The notes under the pieces: model-generated
Database searches by the model: none
Told to the model about the DNA's origin: nothing
The model's input: only the letters and a program-made list of their open reading frames with translations
Made by a program: the position numbers and the translations under genes
Assembly (NCBI GenBank): GCA_035771175.1
Contig: CM069600.1
Coordinates: forward strand, 12,604,420-12,668,419
Length of the DNA: 64,000 nt
DNA from: Paratinospora sagittata
Lineage: Eukaryota; Streptophyta; Magnoliopsida; Ranunculales; Menispermaceae
Reading direction: 5' to 3'
Shown: piece after piece, positions 11,315 to 26,396 of the stretch
Layout of the letters: each line of letters starts with the position of its first letter
How positions within the stretch are numbered: position 1 is the first letter of the stretch

Positions 11315-11858
11315 TAAAGTTTAATTCACAAAACTATCTCATTTCTATTTCATAATATATGACTTGTGTGTTAAACTCCACAACATTTTTCAGTTTGTAT
11401 TCTCAGCCTTATACAATGAAGCAATGTTGAAACCTTATTCTTATATAAGATCAATACTCATAGAATCGCTTAGGCTAGCCATCTATATATAATGATATAT
11501 AAAATGATTTACAAATTAGCTAGCACATCAAATGATCTTAAGGTAATAAGTTTCATATTTTTGATGCATGATAATCATTATGAATAATGATTTTTAGATT
11601 GCAATAGATGATCATCTACTCACTTAAATTAATTCCAAGGATGTGACTTCCATAGAGCTACATGTGTTGGCTCAGATATATCCAAGAGAGGAGGAGGGGG
11701 TGGGGGTGAATTGGTGCAAAAATTAAATAAATGTGCACAGTCGATTTATAGTGGTTCGGCTACTTGCTTACGTCCACTACCTAACCTCCTCATTTAGGAT
11801 TTTGAACCTTATCACTAAGGGATTCTCTTACCAGGTGAGAATCAAACTGTTACACCTT
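11315..11858. other. AT-rich DNA, start of an unclassified repeat element
   Basis: No gene. From about 11665 (gtgttggctcagatatatcc) the composition changes and the sequence seems to lead into the hairpin arrays described next; it may be part of an LTR or a non-autonomous element. Confidence 0.35.
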
Positions 11859-11990
11859 TTCTCAACTTGCGGGTGTGAGAACAACCGTTACACTGCTCAA
11901 CTTGCAGGCTTGAGACCAATCTAACCTTTCTCAACTTACAGGTGTGAGAACTACTGTTTCTCAACTTACGGGTATGAGAAGACCTAACCT
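11859..11990. repeat. Array of four short hairpins, TTCTCA...TGAGAA
   Basis: Four units share the plan TTCTCA-acttgcgggtg-TGAGAA: at about 11859-11882, 11895-11915 (GCTCAA...TTGAGA, both arms changed), 11928-11950 and 11957-11980. The loop (acttgcgggtg, acttgcaggc, acttacaggtg, acttacgggta) varies while the arms stay paired. Confidence 0.6.
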
Positions 11991-12665
11991 TGTTGAATAT
12001 AAGAATATCAACTCAGTAGTTTATCTAACTAATGTTACAACCTTGATACAGTATACAAGATATGAAATTGAGAACAACTGTATCCTATGAACAATCTCTC
12101 AAATTTCTCTTTCAGCAAGAATGGTATAAGTTAAAGCAATGCTGAACAATTTGAGTGAAAACAGTTCAAACTTTCAAATAGATTTTCAGATAAAGATAGA
12201 ATTCTAGCTTAGTATGAAAATCATTTGAATGAGTAAAGATTCAAATAAAACGCTTTGAAACAAGAATAACTTAAGCCTTATGAATCAAATGAAAATTCAA
12301 CTAATTTTTGAAAAGTGTTTTGGCTCAGAGAATTTTCGGTGTCTTAACAGTTTGTTAAGCACCTGTATATATAGACTAGAAGAGATGAAGTTGTTGTTCA
12401 TTTGAATTTGAATTTCAAATATGAACGTTTACTCACAACAGCTAGAATATATCACAAAAATGACAACTGCACATTTTATGAATATTCTGATTTTCTCCAG
12501 ATACACGAATAAGGAAAGTTTTAGAAAACATGGTTCGCGAATCAGAGAATATCTGTTACAAATACAAAAAGTTGATTTTGTACGAAAAGTTATTATGAAA
12601 AGGTGCCTAAAAAGGATGTGCATGTCAGAACAACAAAAATATCATTTTTGTCGTTTTGTTCATTT

Positions 12666-13020
12666 GAGGGCGCTCATAGAGCATCAACGTCCTACTGAAC
12701 AATGAAGTGAGGGCGCTACTGAATCGTAAGCGTCTTGACTTTCTTTGACAATTAAACGACTTAAATCATGAGGGCGCTACTTCGTAGTTAGCGTCCTACT
12801 TTGTTTTAAAACATTAAACACACGAGGGCGCTACTCAAGAGTTAGCGTCCTGATATTTAAAATCAGTTTTAAAACAAACTTAAGAGATGTTAAGTTCGCT
12901 AATGGACTGTAAGCATCCTAAAAGTTATTAAGTTGATTCCAAAGATGATGGCTCTCTCTCTTACACAAGTAGCGTCCTGATAGTTTATTCAACTTATAAC
13001 TATTAGCGTCCTTAAAGATA
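12666..13020. repeat. Diverged array of hairpin units, GGGCGCTACT...AGTTAGCGTCC
   Basis: Units begin with gagggcgct at about 12666, 12709, 12770 and 12824, and each carries a later agcgtcct-type string; further gcgtcct strings occur to about 13010. The two strings in a unit are near complements, for example agggcgctact-tcgt-agttagcgtcct. Unit length varies (43-61 bp). Not coding. Confidence 0.55.
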
Positions 13021-13696
13021 GAAATCACTTGACAACATCATTAGATACACAAATTGGAGATATTTGGAATCATCAAAACATTCATGTCATGGGCTTCATT
13101 GAAATAACAACATGTTCCCTAGCTAGGGTAGAGCTTTGATTCCCAAATATAGAGCTGCATGCTATACAAATGCATAGTAGATTATGGCTCAATAAGATCT
13201 ACACATGGTAGAATTATGATTCAATAAGGTGATCTACCCCTGCAACAAAAAATATAAAGGATTACAATTTGTGCAAAAATATGATGATGACTAAAAAAAT
13301 AAGGAATATGAGTTGTTTGATGGGCTCACTATTCTTATTCTTAAAGTACTAGGTATTCTAATCCATGTTGGGTCATAAAGACAGGTTCTCAACTCGGAGC
13401 TACTAACTCCGCATGTAAGGTAGAGCGACTTGTCCTCAATATGGAGTTGCATGTTCGATTCACATGGTAGAGCTACGACTTCCTAGCAATTATATGGTGA
13501 AAGGTTCAAGGATTTACTTTTATTGGTGAGGGCTTTATGATTATTTTATTACTCGAATATGATTAGCCTCAATGTTGTTTTGGAAAAAGAGTAAAAGCTT
13601 GACAATGACCTTCACCAGGGGTATTGTCCAACTTTCCCCCATGACCATCACTTGGTCCTGAATAAGGCATGTCCTTGGTAATTCAAACCTAAGGGG
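13021..13696. other. Unassigned DNA
   Basis: Contains loosely repeated gtagagct / agagctgcatg strings (13125-13490). No gene or element end recognised. Its last 5 bp (AGGGG) are the left TSD of the next LTR. Confidence 0.4.
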
Positions 13697-16600
13697 TGAT
13701 AAGTAGGTATTTAATATATGTTTTAGAACATGTTTTAGGTGTGTTTTATGATATTTAGTTTATATATTAGAATAGTTTACCATAAATTTGGTTATTTGAT
13801 AGTTTAGTTACATTTTGGTGTTTTTGCATTATTTCGGTATGAATTTTTATAGGTTAGTTCATGAGATTATTTGTGGCGACCCCGCACCCCGGACCACCAA
13901 CGCCGCAGGGAATGGCGTGCGGAATGCCAGGGCGAGACGCCCGGCGTAGGCATCTCCGACCACTCCTCAACTCCTGTGAGGTGGTTGAGACCCTACGAGC
14001 CTTATCTCAAACGACGACATAATATCAAAAGATACTAAACAAAACTACCAACCGTATTAATCATCCAAGACAAGAGATAATCCATAAAAATGAACCATAA
14101 ATAAAATCATAATCCCTATAGTCCATTAAAATTGACATTCACATAAAGTCCAAAATTGTGGGTACAAATAAAAATCGTCATATGCCCACATGGTCTATCT
14201 AACAAGTCCCAACTAACCCATACTACAATGTGGTAAGTATTATAATCACATAATTTAAAACACAGTTCAATCAAAATGCCTCTCAACTCACATCGAGGCC
14301 TTGGATTCTCTCGCAGGCAAGGCCCTCAAGATATGACTAGTCCTTTGCCCTTATTCGGGATAGAAGGACCTGAAAGAGGAAAATGAGGGTGAGCCAACGG
14401 TGCCCAGTGAATAGAATTCAAATATGCTATCAATACTCATCAATAAATATCATGTATGCATGTCAATGTGTAGCATGATTAAAAGCTCATAATATATAGA
14501 TATCAAGCATTTATAATAAGTTCGAAGCAAGTAAAAGCTTATCAATTTGGATCCACATTCCACATGCATTGGGGTTACGTGCACGTCCATTTCACCGTAC
14601 CGTTGACCCCAATCATGTTTATTTGGGGTTACTAGTGCACGTCTATTTCACCGTACCGTTGACCCCAATCATTTCCTTTTTAAAACCTTCTTATGACAAG
14701 GTTAAGTCCCCCTATTAGCCAGATAGATGGGTCCAACCAAAGTCATAAGGTTTTCTTAAATCAATGCATCATTCAAAACATTATAACACATTCATGCTTT
14801 CAACATACAATATATATAAGTGATATGATGACATAAAAGATATAATCATAAATGAAGTCTACTCACAACCAAGCCTCGCGAGAGTATTTAACCACACACG
14901 ACCACCAAACCGAATCAACCCAATCAAGATCCTGAAACATTCATCAATATCCTACCATACATCAATTTTTATGCTCAATCACATAGACATTACACATCAA
15001 CCCTAAATCAGCCCACATATAGACAATAGACCTAAATCCCATCTAATCCCATCATTCAACTCAAATCACATGACTTAGGCCTCTAATGCATAGTTCTCAT
15101 TCATAAACCATTCTATTAATCAAAAATACTGATTTTCAATTCCTTAGGCATAAACAAGCCCAAATTGGGTCACTTGATCACAAGTAGGCCTAACCCATGA
15201 TATGGCCACAACCACCAAATCAATAGCATAATCAACCCTAATCATGCTTAATTAACCATAAGTTGCATCAATTCAATGATTCTAGGCCAAAAGCATCAAA
15301 AGCCCTAAAATATGAAATTTTCCATACTTAGGCCATATTGCCGATTTACACTAGGTCACCATGTTCAGCCATGTATATCACTGATTTTGCATCATGGGTT
15401 CATCAACAATGACAACTAGGTCAATATAGTTGATATGCAAGCTATTTGGAAAGGTCTATGTTCATATTCTAAATTTAGGTCTAATACAAGCAACCCTACC
15501 AATTGTTCATTTAATATTCTGTTCAGATGTATCAATCTACCAACAGAAATATGTAACCACAAAATCAGCCGTACAGATTGAAGTATGTGAAGAAACAAAC
15601 CTTCTGTCCAAATAGTAGCCCAATCCAACGGTGGACCGAAAAGATAAGTATCTTTGATGAACAAGTCTCTAATTAGACAATTTCTCCTTTCCTGCTGCAA
15701 ATATTCGAACTCAGATGACTATATCACACAACATACTTAACATATAAACATCTTTACTGTTCAGAATGCAGAAATATCAGTTTCAAACTACATACCCAAA
15801 TTTTATATCCATCAAACGGTAGATTGAGGAGATCCATAAGTTTGAGCGAAACGGTGCAAGAAATCCAGACTTTCCGACCAGCCTTGTTTGAGAGGTTAGA
15901 TCTCTTAGAAGAAACCTCTAATCAAGATCTTCACCGTGCAGGATGCAGAACCATAAGCAACGAACTTGCTGACAAAATTTGAGCTCAATCTAACTATATA
16001 TCCCAAAGATCCAGCACTTTGATGAAAACGTTGCAGAGATTTTTCTCAAGCAACTCATTCTTTCTTTCTCTTCTTCTTTCCTTTCTCTTCTTTTCTTTTA
16101 TTTTTTTCCTTTCTCTCCACTCACCTCACTTTCTAGCACTTCCTTGATTTCCTCCACTCATTCTAGCACTTCCTTGATTCCCTCCACTCACCTCACTTTC
16201 TAGCACTTCCTTGGAGAAGAGAAGTGGGCATGGGACACTTGTCCACTTTCATGCACCAACCTTCACATGTGTTGGTCTCATACTACCCATACCAACCACA
16301 TGTACTTTAACCAATTTCATGCTTGCATGTATTTTAGATGTCCAATCCATTTAATACACTAAATTTTCATTCTCATTTATCCTTTTATTCAATCAATCCT
16401 AACTCATATCAATTCATGGTTTAATGGGTCCATGCATAAATAATAACATATGCATTATAATTTAATTTAACATGACCCATATACAATTTATGATACACAT
16501 ATTTATATACATTATCAAGCATCAACTATACAAACATTAAACAACCATCAAACAAACACCAAACATATCAAGGCAACGCATAGAGTTTGGGCAAAGTGCA

Positions 16601-17969
16601 ATTGGGTTATGGGCTAGATGAAATAATTTTCGGAGCGTCACATTATTAAAGTATGATACTCACTTGATTTGGGTTGTTTTGTAGGTGTTTAGATGTGTTG
16701 AACATGAATTTGGATGATGGAAACAAGTTGACATGCAAGAACATGAAGAATGCAAGTCATAGGAGATGATAAAATGGCTAAGTCCATAAGAAAATAGCAG
16801 AAAAAAGCACTAAAAAGCCGAAACTGGGTGCTGCAGCGCCGAGGTTTGATAGCTTTGCGCGACTTTTTTTATTTTAACCATAACTTTCTCAATTCAACTT
16901 TGAATTGGACGCGGTTTGTTTCTATGAATTTCTTACTTGAAATAATACAAGATGAGAGCGAAGGTGCGACAAAATTAGAAACTTTCTAATTTTGTTGTGA
17001 ACTGTCCTAGTTTGACTTGGAGTTTCTTATTGCAACTTCCTATGGAGTTGTGGCTCTATAAAAACTATTGTTTAGGGTTTCCAAAGCATCATAAAGGATA
17101 TAAGAGAGAGGAGAACGAAGACGGCTAGGGTTTGGAAGCGAGGATAAGAGCAAGATTGAAGACATTGAAGATTCTCCTACACTTTCCCTTCTTTCTACTT
17201 TGTGTTTTTGGTTTTAGATTTATGTTCATCATGCTATTTCATGCTTTGATATCTCTAGTTATGAACTAAATCCTCTTTCTAGAGGTGTAGATTGATCTGA
17301 ACTTGATACTTTGTTGTAGGTTTTAATATTTGAATATTGTTAATAAAGTTTTCTAGTTTATTTATATTTCTCATTGCTTAATGCTTGCAATCTCTTGATC
17401 ACAGATTGAATGATTCTAGACTTGGGGGGTGGCACTTGAGAGAGGATTGCTTGGGTTGGAACAAGGGAAATATAACCTACGATTATCACAAAATCGAGAG
17501 ATTTATGATATCTTTTGAAGTTATAGGAAGAATCAGGAAGAATCACAAAACCTAATGAGTTGCTAGGGTTTTGGTTTTTATCAAGAGATCAAAATCAAGC
17601 CTTGGTGATATGTTCTAATTGGGCACTCGAGAGAGGGAATTAGAGACTTTAGGATTCTTGACTTATAAACAAAAGAGCTGATTTAATAATCAATATATAT
17701 GTGCATAGTTGAGAGTGAGGTGATATCAAACCTTTAGACTATTCTATCTCTGATTGTCTATCTATTTCTATTGCATTGCTTTAGTTTACTTTCTAATTAT
17801 TTAATTGTTTATTTATTTTACTTAATCACTCAAATATGATTGTCTAAATAAAGTTGAAGTTAGTAAACATGGTATTTAGTATGAGTATCAATCCTAGAGG
17901 ACGACAACCCGATATCTCATCGGTATATATTATAACTTGACACCGTACGCTTGCGATTTCCACGTAATG
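13697..17969 (+). mobile_element. Solo LTR, family with TGATAAGTAGG start, interrupted
   Basis: Begins TGATAAGTAGG and ends near CGCTTGCGATTTCCACGTAATG, flanked by AGGGG (13692-13696 and 17970-17974). Minus the 2776 bp of insert and TSD it is about 1.5 kb. It is homologous along its length to 22144-23516 in opposite orientation. Plus orientation is inferred from a TATA box (CTATAAAAAC near 17057) and from the end resembling U5 of Athila/Tat-type gypsy LTRs (cctagaggacgacaa... then the gcttgcg string). No internal region is present. Confidence 0.8.
13872..16642 (-). mobile_element. Solo LTR nested in the previous one, same family as 59386 LTR
   Basis: TSD TTATT at 13867-13871 and 16643-16647 is exact. 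On the minus strand it starts TGTGACGCTCCGAAAATT and ends GGGGTCGCCACA, matching the 5' LTR at 59386-62315 from end to end (2771 bp against 2930 bp). It therefore postdates the outer LTR. Its family belongs to Ty3/gypsy, as shown by the internal region behind the other copy. Confidence 0.9.
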
Positions 17970-17974
17970 AGGGG

Positions 17975-18755
17975 TCGGCTTCCATGATCGTAAACGGAGG
18001 TTGTGGGAGGTCTCATAGCATTTGATCTATGTTATGGGACAATGCTAAGTGACAAAACATTGCAGGTTCACTCATATATAATGAGGGGCTAGGTGTGTAT
18101 AACATGAGAAACTACTTCTTACGAGTTGGACGTATTGAGCTATCTTTGGTATATCTACTGGAGTATACTTGTGTGTATGCTCATGAGTGAGGTATCCTAG
18201 ATGCTTATAAGATATTTCATTGATCATGGTGACACTATGATGAAGATCAAATAATATATATTATTACTTATATTTTAGTTATTTTAAATATAGTAGAAAT
18301 TTAATTATTTATTTTAGGAAGTTTCTAATTATTTTATTTAAGTAGGATTTAGTTACTTATTTTAGTAGAATTCTATTGTTTTATTTGAGTAGGATTTTAG
18401 TTTCTAAATTATAGTAGGATATAGATTAGGTATTTTTGATTTCTATAAAATAGGTTTGTAATTGAAATTGATAGCTTGCTTGAATAGAATAAAATATTTG
18501 ATTATTAATTTCTCCCTCTTTTCTTCCCACTTTCTCATTCTTCTTATTCTTCTTCTCTTTCTGGTGTTGCATCACACTATGCAATTGATGCTATTGAAGG
18601 TATCGAGTTAGTTGCATGAAAGGATATCTTTTGTTGCTATGCACAAGAGACATTATGAGACTTTTACTATTAGTTTTTGTAAATGGCTGACCGAGAATAT
18701 GAGTATTCAAGGTGCTGCATAAGCAATTTTACTATCATACTAGATGCCTATGACA
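17975..18755 (+). mobile_element. Remnant 5' LTR of an old copia-like element
   Basis: A TATA-like TTCTATAAAATAGG lies at about 18440, followed by a pyrimidine-rich stretch, and the region ends ...TATGACA directly before a PBS. The left LTR boundary is not visible, so the start given is only the edge of the neighbouring TSD. The downstream sequence is heavily decayed and seems to continue past two later insertions. Confidence 0.5.
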
Positions 18756-18757
18756 AT

Positions 18758-18769
18758 TGGTATTAGAGC
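18758..18769 (+). other. Primer-binding site, initiator tRNA-Met
   Basis: TGGTATTAGAGC, one mismatch from the plant consensus TGGTATCAGAGC, 2 nt after the LTR terminus. Confidence 0.7.
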
Positions 18770-19142
18770 TTAAATGATTTCAAAATTGGGGATCAGTGAT
18801 AAGAATGATGTCTTCCGTGAAAGCTTGAAGCTAGGCTTGGGAGACAGGGATGTGTTCCTAGTGGTTCCTATCATGGTGAATCAGATGCCCAACAAGGGTG
18901 TTGGTGCAATGCCTAGGATGACATGTCAATGAGAAACAATTACTCAATGTGATAATTGGTATCCAAACAATATCCGAGAAGTAGATAAAGCTTCAATACT
19001 TGACATGACTGTTGACAAAAGGGCATGTAAAATGGTGTATGCCGAAACTTAATTGCATACGAGACGTGATGGTGAAAATCATTATTCGAGTATCAAAAGC
19101 AAGAACGTGTATTGGTGTATGTTATTATAATTGGATTGTTGG
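18770..19142. other. Decayed internal region of the old element
   Basis: No open frame of note. The sequence is cut by the solo LTR at 19143 and then by the copia element at 21833; 21794-21832 is a 39-bp remnant of the same host sequence between the two insertions. Confidence 0.4.
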
Positions 19143-21788
<2,646 letters not shown>

Positions 21789-21832
21789 GTTGGTGTTGGA
21801 TGTTACTAATGTTCAACAAATTTGGTGATATT

Positions 21833-22136
21833 TGTTGAGAATATTGTCTCAGCTAGATAACAATTGTATTGGTTATCAATTTCGGTTAGGTTAGTATAGT
21901 TAATCTTATTGTTATTTTATGTTAGTAGTTGTACAGCTCAACACCAGTTAGTTAGGTTGTTAGTAGTTTGCTATTTAGTTAGAAGTCAATTCACTCTTAC
22001 TGTATAAATAGTAGTTGTAGCTGTGTAAATTACATTATCAAGATACAATTTAAAAACCACATTCCTTTGCGCACACTTTCTTTTGTTCTTCCTTTCCTTC
22101 TTCCGTTTCTTTCTTTCTCTTGATGGAAACATAATA
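21833..22136 (+). repeat. Copia 5' LTR
   Basis: Pairs with 43459-43761. Contains a TATA-like string (TGTATAAATAG near 22000). The last bases are ATAATA against ACTTAACA in the 3' LTR, so the terminal CA is mutated. Confidence 0.92.
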
Positions 22137-23526
22137 TGGTATCTGTTGAGTGCAAAACCGCAAGTGCACGGTGTTAAGTAATAATATAAACTGATGAGAA
22201 TCGGATATCGTCCTCAGGGATTGAATACTACACTAGCTATCACGTTCTAACCCTAATTTTATTTAAAAAACTAAATCTGAGAGTTCAAGTAATTAAAAAC
22301 AATTATTAAAGCAACTAAGTGTTAAACTAACAATGTAAGAGAAAGTAAATAGAAAATTAATGGTAGAAGAGTCTAGAGGTTCAATCTCACCGCCTACTCA
22401 ACTATGCATGAATATGGGATTATCATCAAGTCAATTTCCTTGTTTATAAGTCGAGAACCCTAATTTTACTAACCCCCTCTCTTGACCACCAGTTAGAACA
22501 TGCTATTAGAATCCTAGGTTTAACTCTTTCGATGAAAACCCAAAACCTTAACAACTCATTAAGATCTATGGTTCTCTTCAATGACCTCAAGGAATATTTC
22601 GATCTCCTCTCAGTCTCACGATCACCCAGGTTATATCTTCCTTGTTCCAACCCAAAATACCCCCTCTCAGGCACCTATTTCAAGTTTAGAATCATCTAAT
22701 TCGTGATCAAGGGATTAAAAGCATTCCATCCAGAAAAATATAAATAAACTAGAAATTTTATTGACAATAATCAAAACAATAAAACCTAAAACATAGTATC
22801 GAGTTTGGATTGATCTACACCTCTAGATAGAGGATTTAGTTCATGAGTAAAGACATGAAAGCATGAAATAATATGATAAACATGAATGTAAACCAAGGAA
22901 AACCAAAAAGAAAGTAGAGAAAGTGTTGGAGAATCTTCACAATCTTCAAGCCTTATTCTCTTTTCTGCTTCAAACCCTAGTCGTCTTTCTTGTTTTCCAC
23001 ATATTGTTTCCTCTGATTTTCGTTCCCCTTTCCTCTTCATTACATTCTATTTATAATCACGAGTCCATAGGAACAAACCACGTCCAATTTGGAGTTGAAT
23101 TGAGAAAGTTATGGCCGAAATACGCAAAACTGGAACGTTTCTAAAAACAGTCGAGGCCCGGCGCCGCGGCACCCATGCAATGGATTTTTGCACCTTTTTT
23201 TCCTCTTGCTTGTGGACTTAGCCAATTTTTCATACCTTTTTGTCTTGATTTGGCACATGTATCTTGCTTCCAACTTCCAAGTCCACTTTAGGTCCATCAA
23301 AACACCTTCAAAACAACCCAAATCATGTGAGAATCATGCTTTAATAATCTCATGAACCAACCTATAAAAATCCAAACCGAAATACTACAACACACTAAAA
23401 CTTGACAAAACTATCAAATAACCAATTTTATGATAAACTAACCTAATATATGAACTAAATACCATAAAACACACCTAAAACATGCTCTAAAACATATACT
23501 AAATTCCTACTTATCAGTATCAGAGC
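22137..23526 (+). other. Copia PBS split by an insertion
   Basis: TGGTATC at 22137-22143 and AGAGC at 23522-23526 together make TGGTATCAGAGC, the tRNA-Met PBS. The 1373-bp LTR between them duplicated GTATC. Confidence 0.9.
22144..23516 (-). mobile_element. Solo LTR inside the copia PBS
   Basis: TSD GTATC exact (22139-22143 and 23517-23521). Ends TGTTGAGTGC...TACTTATCA on the plus strand. Homologous to 13697-17969 but inverted; a TATA box (TATAAATAG, minus strand, near 23052) supports minus orientation. Insertion in the PBS would have blocked priming, so the copia element could not have replicated afterwards. Confidence 0.9.
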
Positions 23527-23543
23527 TTGAAGAATCAACAACA

Positions 23544-24440
23544 ATGGAAGATCAGTCAGCAACAAGAAATAATGGATCATCTTCGTCATCAATCCAGAAA
23601 CTCTCTTCTGTTCCTTACAATTACAACATGGAGATTAAGTTAGATAACAACAATTTCATGATCTGGCGTAAACAAGTTCTAGCTACTATGAAAGGACACA
23701 AGCTGCATCAATTCATTGTGGGTGAGCAACCACCATCGAAGTACCTTGCACTTGGAGATGAAAAACTCAATCAAATTAATCTGTGTATACTGACTGGGAG
23801 CAGCAAGATCAACTGCTCATGTCCTAGATGTTAGCATCGATGACTTTGCATTTTGTAACGGATGGTTGAATGCGAGACTTCGGCAGAGATCTGGAAGACT
23901 CTTGATACTTATTTTGCTGCTCAAATCCGTGCGAAAGTTTCTCAGTATAAAACTCAATTACAAAACATTAGAAAAGACATGCACTCTCTATGAATGATTA
24001 TCATCTCGAGATCAGACACACTGTCAACCTTTTGTCTTTGGTTGGTAATTCTCTAACAACCAAGCAACATGTTGATGCAATCTTTGATATATGGACTGTC
24101 AAGTGAGTACGACACGTTCATCCTCACATTGAAACACGATCGGACACTTATACTGTCGAAGAAGTCAAAACTCTTTTGATTGCTCAAGGTGCAAGAATAT
24201 AAAAGAATCATAAGAGTCTTGATTCTTTTCAAGCAAATCTCTCCTTTGTTCCTCAAACCTCCATGTATGGCTGAAAAAATTTCAAACAACCACAGCGATA
24301 GACTATTGTACCTTATAATCCTTCAACTCCTTCTTATGGCAGGGGACATCTTGGTCACACCTCTTTTCCTGGTTGTGGCGGTGCTTTTTCTTATTTTGGA
24401 AGAAGTCATGGTCGTGGATACTAGAATACATTAAAGGCTC
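23544..24440 (+). pseudogene. Copia gag remnant
   Basis: The ATG at 23544 opens a 96-codon frame with the copia gag signature (KLDNNNFMIWRKQ, then MKGHKLHQFI). Downstream, homologous gag text continues in other frames to about 24440 with stops and frameshifts. The product would have been the capsid-nucleocapsid part of the copia polyprotein. No intact zinc knuckle remains. Confidence 0.8.
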
Positions 24441-24823
24441 GATGCCAGTTGAGTGGCAAGTTTGGGCATATTGTAGTTAATTGCTACTATAGATTTGATC
24501 AATCCTTTTAAGGACCATCTCAAAGCTCATGTAGCTCAAGTTCATTCTTTCTCTAGTTCTCCACAATCTGTTTCAATGATAACACACCTACTGAATCATC
24601 TGTGAATGGTTCTCCTTTTGCGTCCTTAACAACGTCAGATACTTTTGCTGATTCGAGTTGGTATCCAAACTATGGCGCATTTAATCATGTCATTGCCGAA
24701 GAACATAATCTCATGACCATGGCTGAATTTTATGGGCCAGAATAGGTTCATATAGGCAATGGTCCGGGTTTATAGATTAAGCATATTAGTTCTTGGTTTT
24801 CTTCACCATATTCAGATAGATCT

Positions 24824-25975
24824 ATGTCTAAACATCATCTCCTACATGTTCTGAAAATTACTAAAAACCTAATGAGTGTTTCAAAATTTTGCTTAGACAA
24901 TAAGGTTTATTTTGAGTTTCATTCTAATGCTTGCTTTGTAAAGGATCAAGCTACTAACACTATACTTCTGAAGGGGAAGCTTAAGGATGGGCTATATGCT
25001 TTTGATCAGTCTCAAATTGATCTTGGAAAACATCATCTTGGTAAAAATCTACAACCTCGGTCTTTTCCGACGGATTCTGGTATATTAGTAAATACTCTTA
25101 CTACTTCTTTTTCCTTTTTTACTTTGTCTACTTTTGATTTGTAGCACAAAAAATTGGGTCACCCCTCTACTTTTTTTGTGAAGAATGTTCTTACACGTTG
25201 TAACATTCCCTCTACTAATAAAACATCGTCTTCTATCTGCTCATCATGTTGCCTTGGTAAGATTCATACATTACCATTTAAGTTTTCTATTTTTTCATAT
25301 GCATCACCACTACAGGTAATTCACACGGACTTATGGGGTCCTTCCCCAATTTCATCTTCAAGTGGCTACTGTTATTACATTGTTTTTATCGATGCGTACT
25401 CGAAGTTTATATGGTTGTATACGCTTTACACTAATCTTGAGGCACTACAAATTTTTATTCACTTCAAGACACAAGAGGAATTACATGAACTTTATGCTAA
25501 AATCAAGGCTTTACAGAATGAAAACACTTGCATATTGTTGAGCATGGACTTGTTTTGCTTGCACAGTCCTCACTCCTTAAGACATGTTGGGATGAAACCT
25601 TTAGAATTGCAGTCTATCTTTACAACCAGTTACCCTGCTCCTCGCTTCCAAATGCCTCTCCTCTTGAAGTTCTTTTTACACTCAAGCCTACATATAATAA
25701 ACTTCAAACCTTCGGCTGCACATGCTAGCTGAATCTCAAGCCTTATAACAAGAACAAATTACATTTCCGATATGTGGTTTGTGTGTTTTTGGGTTATAGC
25801 CTCAATCATAAACGCTATAAGTGTCTTGCTCAAGATAGTAGAATTTTCATCTCAAGAGATGTTATATTTGATGATAATACTTTTCCATTTACTGATTCCA
25901 ACTTTACTACATCCTTATATGCAAGTCCCACCCAATTCATTTCTTCTCATGTTTCTCTTGACATTCCCAAATTAC
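24824..25975 (+). pseudogene. Copia integrase remnant
   Basis: The first part (24824-25144) is the linker before integrase (HHLLHVLKITKNLMSVSKF). An in-frame stop precedes KLGHPSTFFVKNVLTRC, the HHCC zinc region with its CSSCC pair, and VIHTDLWGPSP holds the first catalytic Asp. The central core with the second Asp and the Glu is deleted near 25480, after which the C-terminal part resumes in another frame (LLKTCWDETFRIAVYLYNQ at about 25560, VCVFLGYSLNHKRYKC at about 25777). It then breaks off at the SINE insertion. Not functional. Confidence 0.85.
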
Positions 25976-25976
25976 C

Positions 25977-26395
25977 TGTCACACCTGGGTTGCACACAGT
26001 GCCCCCTACCCAGGGTGATGAGTACCCCTGCAGGGCATACTCCAGCCATAGCCCCACATAATATTGTCTCATCCCGGTCCAGACAGTCATCACAAGGACG
26101 TCTCCTCGAGATCATTTGTCCACACTATTCATGAATAGTGCAGGGCCTCCCCCGGATTCAAACCACAAACCTCATATAGGTTGATTTCGCAATCCGAGTA
26201 GCCACTGAACCAATTCATGAGGCCTTTTTTGTCACACCTGGGTTGCACACAGTGCCCCCTACCCAGGGTGATGAGTACCCCCGCAGGGCATACTCCAGCC
26301 ACAACACCACATAATATTGTCCCATCCCGGTCCAGATCGTCATCACAAGGACGTCTCCACCGAGTGGCTACTCGGATTGCAAAATCACATAACCA
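25977..26395 (-). mobile_element. SINE-type composite at the copia/gypsy junction
   Basis: Two minus-strand units in tandem (25977-26219 and 26231-26362), each starting TGTCACACCTGGGTTGCAC and joined by gaggcctttttt. They are followed by a plus-strand head fragment (26362-26395, gtggctactcggattgc). Read on the minus strand a unit has a box A-like TTGGTTCAGTGGC, a box B-like GGTTTGAATCC and a tRNA-unrelated body, so it is SINE-like. The same unit occurs in 32689-33854. The left flank is copia sequence; the right flank runs into the truncated gypsy LTR. Confidence 0.7.
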
Positions 26396-26396
26396 T

